Shown here: positions 17,357 through 26,648 of the stretch, one piece after another | Layout of the letters: each line of letters opens with the position of its first letter | Numbering within the stretch: the stretch's first letter is position 1 | Source of the DNA: Rhizobium sp. Leaf306 | GTDB lineage: Bacteria > Pseudomonadota > Alphaproteobacteria > Rhizobiales > Rhizobiaceae | DNA length: 64,000 nucleotides | Assembly (NCBI RefSeq): GCF_001423425.1 | Contig: NZ_LMNX01000005.1 | Coordinates: 173,676-237,675, forward strand | Direction of reading: 5' to 3' | Position numbers and translations under genes: made by a program | Notes under the pieces: generated by a model | What the model was told of the DNA's origin: nothing | Seen by the model: the letters and a program-made list of their open reading frames with translations, nothing else | Databases searched by the model: none

Positions 17357-18136
17357 ATGGTTGAACTCGCTCTGCCCAAGAATTCCCAGATGACCGAAGG
17401 CAAGGTCTGGCCGAAGCCGGATGGTGCCACGAACGTCCGGGAATACCGCGTCTACCGCTGGAGCCCGGACGACGGCCAGAACCCGCGGATCGATACGTTC
17501 TACATCGATATCGACGATTGCGGCCCGATGGTTCTCGATGGTCTTCTCTACATCAAGAACAATATCGACCCGACGCTGACACTGCGCCGTTCGTGCCGCG
17601 AAGGCATTTGCGGCTCCTGCGCCATGAACATCGACGGCACCAACACGCTTGCCTGCACCAAGGGCATGGACGACGTGAAGGGAACGGTCAAAGTCTATCC
17701 GCTGCCGCATATGCCTGTGGTCAAGGACCTGGTTCCGGATCTCACGAACTTCTACGCCCAGCACCGCTCGATCGAGCCCTGGCTGAAGACCGTCTCGCCG
17801 ACACCTGCCAAGGAATGGAAGCAGAGCCACGACGACCGCCAGAAACTCGACGGTCTCTACGAGTGCATCCTCTGCGCCTGCTGCTCGGCATCCTGTCCCA
17901 GCTACTGGTGGAACGGCGACCGCTATCTCGGTCCGGCTGTTCTGCTTCAGGCCTATCGCTGGCTGATCGACTCCAGAGACGAAGCCAAGGGCGAGCGCCT
18001 CGACAACCTCGAGGATCCGTTCCGGCTCTATCGCTGCCACACGATCATGAACTGCGCGCAGACCTGCCCGAAGGGTCTGAACCCTGCCAAGGCGATTGCC
18101 GAAATCAAGAAGATGATGGTCGAGCGCCGCGTCTAG
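17357..18136 (+). CDS. sdhB: Succinate dehydrogenase iron-sulfur subunit
   Basis: 259 residues. [2Fe-2S] ligands Cys80, Cys85, Cys88 and Cys100 (SCREGICGSCAMNIDG...LAC), followed by the ferredoxin-like CILCACCSASCP and CHTIMNCAQTCPKG that bind the [4Fe-4S] and [3Fe-4S] clusters. It passes electrons from SdhA to ubiquinone at SdhCD. Last gene of the operon, followed by a terminator. Confidence 0.98.
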   Translation: MVELALPKNSQMTEGKVWPKPDGATNVREYRVYRWSPDDGQNPRIDTFYIDIDDCGPMVLDGLLYIKNNIDPTLTLRRSCREGICGSCAMNIDGTNTLACTKGMDDVKGTVKVYPLPHMPVVKDLVPDLTNFYAQHRSIEPWLKTVSPTPAKEWKQSHDDRQKLDGLYECILCACCSASCPSYWWNGDRYLGPAVLLQAYRWLIDSRDEAKGERLDNLEDPFRLYRCHTIMNCAQTCPKGLNPAKAIAEIKKMMVERRV

Positions 18137-18150
18137 TAAAACCTTACAGT

Positions 18151-18184
18151 ATCCCGACCCTGCAGACGCACGGTCGGGATTTTT
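18151..18184 (+). terminator. Rho-independent terminator after sdhB
   Basis: ATCCCGACC (18151-18159) pairs perfectly with GGTCGGGAT (18172-18180), then TTTT. It lies 14 bases after the sdhB stop. Confidence 0.85.
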
Positions 18185-18337
18185 CGATTAAAACAGCTCG
18201 CGTAATCGTGACAGTTGTCGTGCCTTCGCCAAATAGCGCCGGTATGACTTGATTAACTAAGTCCTTTTACGGTAATTCCGTCTCAATTGAATGGATCAGT
18301 TCCATGCAGAGATGCGGCTGAAAGCAGGAGTTTTGTG

Positions 18338-18877
18338 ATGCAGTTCAGATATGTGGCGACAGGCGTTGTTCTTGCGCTGGCTCTTGCCGGTTGCCAGAGG
18401 ACGTCCAATACCTCCCCTTATGCTGATCTGCCAGCACAGCCCTCCCGGCCCGCGCCGCTTCAGGCACAGCCTGTTCAGGGTGTGCAGGGCGGCCAGCTTC
18501 CACCTCCGGGTGGTGCAGCCCAATATCCGACGGCGCCTCAGGGAGGCCAGCAGATGGCATCCGTCGATCCGAATGCTGCGGCGCCTGCCAATGCTCTCGA
18601 TATTACCAAGCAGCAGATGGTCGGCAACTGGCGCGTTGCCAATGGCGGCTCGTCCTGCGACATGTTCCTGACGCTCACCAATCTCGGCAGCGGATCGCGC
18701 GGCGGCACCCGTGGCTGCTCCGGCGAACTGACGACGATGGGTTCGTGGGAAGTGTCGGGCAAGATGGTTCAGTTCAAGAACCGCGCCGGCGACGTCATCG
18801 GCCGCGTCTACAAGAGCGGCGATACCCGTTTCGACGGCACCACCAATTCGGGCCAGCCTCTCGGTCTCAGCCGGTAA
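18338..18877 (+). CDS. Inh/Omp19-family outer membrane lipoprotein
   Basis: 179 residues. A lipoprotein signal with lipobox LALAGC (Cys19), a Pro/Gln-rich linker (about 20-85), then a C-terminal beta-barrel domain with MVGNWRVANGG...CDMFLTLTNL...GCSGELTTMGSWEVSG...GRVYKSG of the AprI/Inh metalloprotease-inhibitor family. Brucella Omp19, an outer membrane lipoprotein with protease-inhibitor activity, has the same build and length. The two cysteines of the domain probably pair. The start at 18338 follows a CAGGAG site; the frame is open upstream. Confidence 0.86.
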   Translation: MQFRYVATGVVLALALAGCQRTSNTSPYADLPAQPSRPAPLQAQPVQGVQGGQLPPPGGAAQYPTAPQGGQQMASVDPNAAAPANALDITKQQMVGNWRVANGGSSCDMFLTLTNLGSGSRGGTRGCSGELTTMGSWEVSGKMVQFKNRAGDVIGRVYKSGDTRFDGTTNSGQPLGLSR

Positions 18878-18898
18878 ACGGTCTGCGGAGGCGGCAGG

Positions 18899-20062
18899 GT
18901 GGAGCCGATCCCGGACTACACATCGAGCGTCGGTGAAGAGCTGAAGGCACTGGCGGCGTCCGGGGTGCTGACGCCGGACACTGCGCAGATGCAGGTGGCC
19001 GCCAAGCTCGACCACATTCTCAAATGCTTCAGAGACACGAAGCCAGCCAAGAAGACGAGTGCTCTCGGCTGGCTGTTTGCCCGCGGTGGCGGCAAGCCGC
19101 GGGAAATCCGCGGGCTTTATGTGCATGGCAGCGTCGGTCGCGGCAAGACCATGCTGATGGACATGTTCTTCAAGAAGGCATCCATCGCAAAAAAGCGGCG
19201 TCTGCACTTTCACGAATTCATGGCCGACGTGCATGGACGTATCCACGAGCACCGTCAAAAGCTGAAACGCGGCGAGACGAAACAGGCAGATCCGGTGCCG
19301 CCGATCGCTGCGGCCCTGTTCGCAGAAGCGGAACTTCTCTGCTTCGACGAATTCTCGGTGACCGATATCACCGATGCGATGATCCTTGCACGTCTGTTCA
19401 CGGAATTGTTCGGCCTTGGATGCGTTCTCGTCGCGACATCGAACGTAGCCCCCGACGATCTCTACAGGGATGGCCTCAACCGCGGTCTGTTCACGCCGTT
19501 CATCGCGCTGCTCGGCCGCTACGTGGATGTCGTCACGCTGGACTCGCCAACCGATTACCGGATGCAGAAGCTGGCGAGCCTGCCCGTCTATGTGACGCCT
19601 CTAAGCCCCCAAGCCGATCTGGCGATCGAAAACACCTGGCATCAGGTGATCGACGGCGAGAAGGCGAGCCCTGTCGAGTTGCCGATGAAAGGTCGCACCA
19701 TCAAGGTGCCGCTGGCGTCCGGCCGGGCTGCACGGTTCAGCTTCTCGGACTTGTGTGAAAAACCGCTAGGCGCGTCGGACTATCTGGCGATCGCCGATCG
19801 CTTTGACGCTGTCTTCATTGAGCACGTCCCGCAGCTCGGACCCGAAAAGCGCAACGCAACCAAGCGCTTCATCAATCTCGTCGATGCGTTCTACGACCAT
19901 TCGGTCAGACTCTACGTCTCCGCCGCGAGCGAACCGGATCAGCTTTTGTTGGAGAAGCGCGGCACCGAGGGGTTCGAGTTCGATCGAACAATCTCCCGTC
20001 TCTGGGAGATGCGGAGCGCCGATTACCTCGCTCTGCACAACGCAAAGCGTCAAGAAGCCTGA
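18899..20062 (+). CDS. zapE: AFG1/ZapE family ATPase
   Basis: 387 residues. P-loop ATPase with Walker A GSVGRGKT (77-84) and Walker B LLCFDEF (146-152), VATSNVAPDDLYRDGLNRGLFTPFI downstream, and the C-terminal AFG1 segment. The E. coli relative ZapE acts at the division ring; the mitochondrial relative AFG1 helps degrade respiratory-chain subunits, which is striking for a gene next to sdh. Start is a GTG with a GGAGG-like site upstream. It follows the Omp19-like gene by 21 bases. Confidence 0.92.
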   Translation: MEPIPDYTSSVGEELKALAASGVLTPDTAQMQVAAKLDHILKCFRDTKPAKKTSALGWLFARGGGKPREIRGLYVHGSVGRGKTMLMDMFFKKASIAKKRRLHFHEFMADVHGRIHEHRQKLKRGETKQADPVPPIAAALFAEAELLCFDEFSVTDITDAMILARLFTELFGLGCVLVATSNVAPDDLYRDGLNRGLFTPFIALLGRYVDVVTLDSPTDYRMQKLASLPVYVTPLSPQADLAIENTWHQVIDGEKASPVELPMKGRTIKVPLASGRAARFSFSDLCEKPLGASDYLAIADRFDAVFIEHVPQLGPEKRNATKRFINLVDAFYDHSVRLYVSAASEPDQLLLEKRGTEGFEFDRTISRLWEMRSADYLALHNAKRQEA

Positions 20063-20081
20063 CACTTTCATGACAGAAGTT

Positions 20082-20097
20082 CTTACGTTTACGTAAG
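20082..20097. promoter_or_regulatory. Palindrome upstream of mdh
   Basis: CTTACGTTTACGTAAG is a perfect 6-bp inverted repeat with a four-base spacer, located 19 bases after the zapE stop and 138 before mdh. Its form recalls operators of MerR-family regulators of the LiuR kind, recalled from memory and not checked. Likely an operator for the mdh-suc genes. Confidence 0.45.
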
Positions 20098-20235
20098 GTA
20101 ATTGATATCTAACCGATTGAAAAATATCACTCCGAAATAATCGATTGCGATTTTTCCGATATGGCGCTATCGGTGGCGCCGCACGTGAACCTGCTATGAC
20201 TTGACGCAGGTAAAGTCTTGAGAGGAAGCTTTTCG

Positions 20236-21198
20236 ATGGCGCGCAAGAAAATTGCACTTATTGGTTCGGGCATGATCGGTGGCACGCTGGCACATCTTGC
20301 CAGCCTGAAGGAGCTGGGCGACATCGTCCTCTTCGACATTGCTGACGGCATCCCGCAGGGCAAGGGCCTCGATATTGCCCAGTCCGGTCCCGTCGAAGGC
20401 TTCAACGCCAAGCTTTCCGGTGCCAGCGACTATTCCGCCATCGAAGGCGCTGATGTCTGCATCGTCACTGCCGGCGTTGCCCGCAAGCCCGGCATGAGCC
20501 GCGACGATCTGCTCGGCATCAACCTGAAGGTGATGGAACAGGTCGGCGCCGGTATCAAGAAATACGCCCCGAACGCATTCGTCATCTGCATCACCAACCC
20601 GCTCGATGCGATGGTCTGGGCTCTGCAGAAGTTCTCCGGCCTGCCGAAGAACATGGTCGTCGGCATGGCCGGCGTTCTCGACTCGGCTCGTTTCCGCCTG
20701 TTCCTGTCGGAAGAATTCAACGTTTCCGTCCAGGACGTCACGGCCTTCGTTCTCGGCGGCCACGGCGACACGATGGTGCCGCTCGCCCGCTACTCGACCG
20801 TTGGCGGCGTTCCGCTGACCGATCTCGTCAAGATGGGCTGGGTCACTGCCGAGCGTCTCGAAGAAATCATCCAGCGCACCCGTGACGGTGGCGCTGAAAT
20901 CGTCGGCCTGCTGAAGACCGGTTCTGCCTACTACGCTCCGGCTGCTTCGGCGATCGAGATGGCCGAATCCTTCCTCAAGGACAAGAAGCGCGTTCTGCCT
21001 GCCGCGGCTTACCTGTCCGGCCAGTACGGCGTGAAGGACATGTATGTCGGCGTTCCCACGATCATCGGTGCCGGTGGTATCGAGCGGATCATCGAAGTTG
21101 AATTCAACAAGGACGAAGAAGCTGCCTTCCAGAAGTCGGTCGGCGCTGTTTCGGCTCTCTGCGAAGCCTGCATCAATATCGCGCCTGCGCTGAAGTAA
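20236..21198 (+). CDS. mdh: Malate dehydrogenase (LDH-like type)
   Basis: 320 residues, the LDH-like malate dehydrogenase common in alphaproteobacteria. NAD motif GSGMIGGTLA (10-19), substrate arginines in VARKPGMSRDD (Arg83, Arg89) and DSARFR (Arg152), and catalytic His176 in GGHGDTMVPL are all there. It oxidises malate to oxaloacetate. The start at 20236 is preceded by AGAGGAAG. It opens the mdh-sucC-sucD-sucA-sucB-lpd run. Confidence 0.98.
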   Translation: MARKKIALIGSGMIGGTLAHLASLKELGDIVLFDIADGIPQGKGLDIAQSGPVEGFNAKLSGASDYSAIEGADVCIVTAGVARKPGMSRDDLLGINLKVMEQVGAGIKKYAPNAFVICITNPLDAMVWALQKFSGLPKNMVVGMAGVLDSARFRLFLSEEFNVSVQDVTAFVLGGHGDTMVPLARYSTVGGVPLTDLVKMGWVTAERLEEIIQRTRDGGAEIVGLLKTGSAYYAPAASAIEMAESFLKDKKRVLPAAAYLSGQYGVKDMYVGVPTIIGAGGIERIIEVEFNKDEEAAFQKSVGAVSALCEACINIAPALK

Positions 21199-21232
21199 TC
21201 GCCTTCGGGCGCACGGATTTAAGGATACCTCG

Positions 21233-22426
<1,194 letters not shown>

Positions 22427-22441
22427 TTTGGGGACCTGATA

Positions 22442-23344
22442 ATGTCTATTCTCGTTAACAAGAATACCAAGGTCCTGGTTCAGGGCCTGACCGGCAAGAC
22501 CGGTACATTCCACACCGAACAGGCGCTTGCTTACTACGGCACGCAGATGGTCGGCGGTATCCATCCGAAGAAGGGTGGCGAAACCTGGACCGGTTCGAAG
22601 GGCGAAAGCCTGCCGATCTATGCGACCGTTGTCGAAGCCAAGGAAAAGACCGGCGCCGATGCGTCCGTGATCTACGTTCCGCCGGCCGGCGCAGCTGATG
22701 CGATCATCGAGGCGATCGAAGCCGAGATCCCGTTCATCACCTGCATCACCGAAGGCATTCCGGTCATGGACATGGTTCGCGTCAAGGCTCGCCTCGACCG
22801 TTCCAACTCGCGCCTGCTCGGCCCGAACTGCCCGGGCGTGCTGACGCCGGAAGAATGCAAGATCGGCATCATGCCGGGCTCGATCTTCCGCAAGGGTTCG
22901 GTCGGTATCGTGTCGCGCTCCGGCACGCTGACTTACGAAGCTGTATTCCAGACATCCAACGAAGGCCTCGGCCAGACGACGGCTGTCGGCATCGGCGGCG
23001 ACCCGGTCAAGGGCACCGAGTTCATCGACATCCTGGAAATGTTCCTCGCAGACGAAGCCACCCAGTCGATCATCATGATCGGCGAAATCGGCGGCTCAGC
23101 TGAAGAAGAAGCGGCACAGTTCCTCATCGACGAAGCCAAGAAGGGCCGCAAGAAGCCGATGGCAGGCTTCATCGCTGGCCGGACCGCTCCGAAGGGCCGC
23201 ACCATGGGCCATGCCGGTGCTGTCGTTTCCGGCGGCAAGGGCGATGCGGAATCCAAGATCGCTGCCATGGAAGCAGCCGGTATCAAGGTTTCGCCTTCGC
23301 CGGCACGTCTCGGCACGACGCTGGTTGAAGTCCTCAAGGGCTAA
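22442..23344 (+). CDS. sucD: Succinyl-CoA synthetase alpha subunit
   Basis: 300 residues. CoA-binding Rossmann-like N-terminal domain (VLVQGLTGKTGTFHTEQALA) and the phosphohistidine His257 in TMGHAGAVVSGGKGDAESK. It forms the alpha-beta enzyme with SucC. A 243-base structured stretch separates it from sucA. Confidence 0.98.
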   Translation: MSILVNKNTKVLVQGLTGKTGTFHTEQALAYYGTQMVGGIHPKKGGETWTGSKGESLPIYATVVEAKEKTGADASVIYVPPAGAADAIIEAIEAEIPFITCITEGIPVMDMVRVKARLDRSNSRLLGPNCPGVLTPEECKIGIMPGSIFRKGSVGIVSRSGTLTYEAVFQTSNEGLGQTTAVGIGGDPVKGTEFIDILEMFLADEATQSIIMIGEIGGSAEEEAAQFLIDEAKKGRKKPMAGFIAGRTAPKGRTMGHAGAVVSGGKGDAESKIAAMEAAGIKVSPSPARLGTTLVEVLKG

Positions 23345-23587
23345 CGCCACATAAAGGTCACCCATCGCCGATAGATAGACGGCGATGGACCAGACATCAA
23401 ATGACCCGCGGGTTGCTGCATGCGACCTGCGGGTAAGTCGCTCCAGGCTAGGTCTACCCGAGGTAGGTCTACTAAAGAGCGGCGCCGCTCGCAGCGGTAT
23501 CGAGCCATACGTCAGAGAATGCGGTTTCCGGTCAATTCATCCGGTGCCGATCAGGTCAGGAGGCGGGCGCGGCGCCCGCGGGAAGCA
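23345..23587 (+). promoter_or_regulatory. Structured leader upstream of sucA
   Basis: 243 bases with unusually dense potential RNA structure. Hairpins: 23362-23370 with 23380-23388 (9 bp); 23404-23416 with 23422-23434 (13 pairs counting two G-U, loop TGCAT); 23454-23458 with 23462-23466 (5 bp, triloop CGA); the 14-bp palindrome GAGCGGCGCCGCTC (23477-23490); and 23563-23568 with 23574-23579. A 9-bp direct repeat TAGGTCTAC occurs at 23449 and 23464. AGGAGG is at 23558-23563. None of the stems is followed by a T-run. It may be a promoter region, a leader RNA, or both; no known riboswitch class was recognised. Confidence 0.6.
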
Positions 23588-26587
23588 ATGGCACGGCAAG
23601 AAGCCAACGAACAGTTCCTCATCACGTCTTTCCTCGATGGTGCGAACGCTGCCTATATCGAGCAGCTCTATGGGCGCTACGAAAGTGATCCAACGTCGCT
23701 TTCCGAGGAATGGCAGGCCTTCTTCAAGGCGCTGGCAGACAGCCCCGAAGATGTAAAGAAGGCCGCGCAGGGCGCCTCCTGGAAACGTTCGAACTGGCCG
23801 ATCCCCGCCAATGGCGATCTGATCTCGGCACTCGACGGCAACTGGCCGATCGTCGAAAAGGCGATCGAGACCAAGGTCAAGGCGAAGGCGGAAGCATCCG
23901 CCGCAGTGACCGGCCAGCCGGTGCAGCAGACCGACGTTCTGCAGGCGACCCGCGACAGCGTGCGCGCCATCATGATGATCCGTGCCTACCGCATGCGCGG
24001 CCATCTGCACGCCAAGCTCGATCCGCTCGGGATCGCGAGCCCGGTCGACGATTACAACGAGCTGTCGCCGAAGTCCTACGGCTTCGAAGAGAGCGATTAC
24101 GATCGCAAGATCTTTATCGACAACGTTCTCGGCCTTGAATACGCGTCCGTTCGCGAAATGATCGAGATCCTCGAGCGCACCTATTGCTCGACCATCGGCG
24201 TCGAATTCATGCACATGTCCAACCCCGAGGAAAAGGGCTGGATCCAGGAGCGTATCGAAGGTCCTGCCAAGGGCGTCACGTTCACGCCTGAAGGCAAGAA
24301 GGCAATCCTTTCGAAGCTGGTCGAAGCCGAAGGCTACGAGCAGTTCCTCGACGTGCGCTTCAAGGGCACCAAGCGTTTCGGCCTGGATGGCGGTGAATCG
24401 CTCATCCCGGCGCTGGAGCAGATCATCAAGCGCGGGGGTCAGGAAGGCCTCGAGGAAGTCATCCTCGGCATGGCCCACCGCGGTCGTCTGAACGTCTTGA
24501 CCAACGTCCTCGGCAAGCCGCATCGCGCCGTGTTCCACGAGTTCAAGGGCGGTTCGTTCAAGCCCGACGAAGTCGAGGGTTCGGGCGACGTGAAATACCA
24601 TCTGGGTGCTTCGTCGGACCGTGAATTTGACGGCAACAAGGTTCACCTGTCGCTGACCGCCAACCCGTCTCACCTGGAAATCGTCAACCCTGTCGTCATG
24701 GGCAAGGCCCGCGCCAAGCAGGACATGTTGACCAAGGTCTGGGACAAGGACAACATCATTCCGCTGTCCGAGCGCGCCAAGGTTCTGCCGCTGCTGCTGC
24801 ACGGCGATGCGGCCTTTGCCGGCCAGGGCGTGACGGCTGAAATTCTCGGCCTGTCGGGTCTGCGCGGCCACCGCGTGGCCGGCACGATGCATGTCATCAT
24901 CAACAACCAGATCGGCTTCACCACCAATCCTGGCTTCTCGCGTTCGTCGCCTTATCCGTCTGATGTTGCCAAGATGATCGAGGCGCCGATCTTCCACGTC
25001 AACGGTGACGATCCGGAAGCGGTCGTTTACGCCGCCAAGATCGCCATCGAATACCGGATGAAGTTCCACAAGCCGGTCGTGGTCGACATGTTCTGCTACC
25101 GCCGCTTCGGCCATAACGAAGGCGACGAGCCTGCGTTCACGCAGCCGAAGATGTACAAGGTCATCCGCGCGCACAAGGCCGTGGCGGAGATCTATGCCGA
25201 ACGTCTGATCGGCGAAGGTGTCATCACCGAAGGCGAATTCGAGAAGATGAAGGCCGACTGGCGAGCCAATCTCGAAACCGAATTCGAGGCCGGCCAGAGC
25301 TACAAGCCCAACAAGGCCGACTGGCTTGACGGCCAGTGGTCCGGCCTGCGTTCCGCCGACAATGCCGACGAGCAGCGTCGTGGCAAGACCGCGATGCCGA
25401 TCAAGGATCTGAGAGAGATCGGTCGCAAGCTTTCGACCATTCCGGAAGGTTTTAACGCCCACCGCACGATCAAGCGTTTCATGGATAACCGTGCGCAGAT
25501 GATCGAGACCGGTGAGGGGATCGACTGGGCCATGGCGGAAGCGCTGGCGTTCGGTTCGCTCACCGTCGAAGGCACCAAGATCCGTCTTTCGGGTCAGGAT
25601 TGCGAACGCGGTACCTTCTCGCAGCGTCACTCGGTTCTCTACGATCAGGAAACCGAAGAGCGCTACATCCCGCTGTCCAACCTTCAGGCTGGCCAGGGCA
25701 AGTACGAAGTCATCAACTCGATGCTGTCGGAAGAGGCAGTGCTCGGGTTCGAATACGGCTACTCGCTGGCGCGTCCAAACGCGCTGACGCTCTGGGAAGC
25801 CCAGTTCGGCGACTTCGCCAACGGCGCGCAGGTCGTGTTCGACCAGTTCATCTCGTCGGGCGAACGCAAGTGGCTGCGCATGTCCGGTCTCGTCTGCCTT
25901 CTGCCGCACGGCTACGAAGGGCAGGGTCCGGAGCACTCCTCCGCCCGCCTGGAACGCTGGCTCCAGATGTGCGCCGAAGACAACATGCAGGTCGCAAACG
26001 TCACGACGCCATCCAACTACTTCCACATCCTGCGCCGTCAGGTGAAGCGCGACTTCCGCAAGCCGCTGATCCTGATGACGCCGAAGTCGCTGCTGCGCCA
26101 CAAGCGCGCGACCTCGACGCTGGCGGAAATGGCGGGCGAAAGCTCGTTCCACCGCCTGCTGTGGGACGACGCGGAGATGATCAAGGACGGTCCGATCAAG
26201 CTGCAGAAGGATGCGAAGATCCGTCGCGTCGTGATGTGCTCGGGCAAGGTCTATTATGATCTGCTGGAAGAGCGCGAAAAGCGCGGCATCGACGACATCT
26301 ACCTGCTGCGCATCGAACAGCTCTATCCGTTCCCTGCCAAGGCGCTCATCAACGAGCTCAGCCGCTTCCGCAATGCGGAAATGGTCTGGTGCCAGGAAGA
26401 GCCGAAGAACATGGGTTCGTGGTCGTTCATCGATCCGTATCTGGAATGGGTTCTGGCGCATATCGATGCCAAGTATCAGCGCGTCCGTTACACGGGCCGT
26501 CCGGCAGCAGCATCGCCTGCAACCGGCCTGATGTCCAAGCATCTGGCACAGCTGGAAGCCTTCCTCGAAGACGCTCTCGGCGGCTGA
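23588..26587 (+). CDS. sucA: 2-oxoglutarate dehydrogenase E1 component
   Basis: 999 residues, the normal length for rhizobial SucA/OdhA. It decarboxylates 2-oxoglutarate with thiamine diphosphate and hands the succinyl group to SucB. Starts MARQEANEQFLITSFLDGAN; the E1 blocks YGFEESDYDR, GMAHRGRLNVL, LLHGDAAFAGQGV (TPP/Mg region), INNQIGFTT and HGYEGQGPEHSSAR are intact. The start is chosen by homology; the frame stays open for 56 codons upstream through the leader. The AGGAGG at 23558 is too far from the ATG unless the hairpin between them folds. Confidence 0.98.
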   Translation: MARQEANEQFLITSFLDGANAAYIEQLYGRYESDPTSLSEEWQAFFKALADSPEDVKKAAQGASWKRSNWPIPANGDLISALDGNWPIVEKAIETKVKAKAEASAAVTGQPVQQTDVLQATRDSVRAIMMIRAYRMRGHLHAKLDPLGIASPVDDYNELSPKSYGFEESDYDRKIFIDNVLGLEYASVREMIEILERTYCSTIGVEFMHMSNPEEKGWIQERIEGPAKGVTFTPEGKKAILSKLVEAEGYEQFLDVRFKGTKRFGLDGGESLIPALEQIIKRGGQEGLEEVILGMAHRGRLNVLTNVLGKPHRAVFHEFKGGSFKPDEVEGSGDVKYHLGASSDREFDGNKVHLSLTANPSHLEIVNPVVMGKARAKQDMLTKVWDKDNIIPLSERAKVLPLLLHGDAAFAGQGVTAEILGLSGLRGHRVAGTMHVIINNQIGFTTNPGFSRSSPYPSDVAKMIEAPIFHVNGDDPEAVVYAAKIAIEYRMKFHKPVVVDMFCYRRFGHNEGDEPAFTQPKMYKVIRAHKAVAEIYAERLIGEGVITEGEFEKMKADWRANLETEFEAGQSYKPNKADWLDGQWSGLRSADNADEQRRGKTAMPIKDLREIGRKLSTIPEGFNAHRTIKRFMDNRAQMIETGEGIDWAMAEALAFGSLTVEGTKIRLSGQDCERGTFSQRHSVLYDQETEERYIPLSNLQAGQGKYEVINSMLSEEAVLGFEYGYSLARPNALTLWEAQFGDFANGAQVVFDQFISSGERKWLRMSGLVCLLPHGYEGQGPEHSSARLERWLQMCAEDNMQVANVTTPSNYFHILRRQVKRDFRKPLILMTPKSLLRHKRATSTLAEMAGESSFHRLLWDDAEMIKDGPIKLQKDAKIRRVVMCSGKVYYDLLEEREKRGIDDIYLLRIEQLYPFPAKALINELSRFRNAEMVWCQEEPKNMGSWSFIDPYLEWVLAHIDAKYQRVRYTGRPAAASPATGLMSKHLAQLEAFLEDALGG

Positions 26588-26648
26588 TTTTTCAGCCGTC
26601 TCCACCAATTGCTCCGAAACGATATCTGACAAACACGGAAAATAGATC

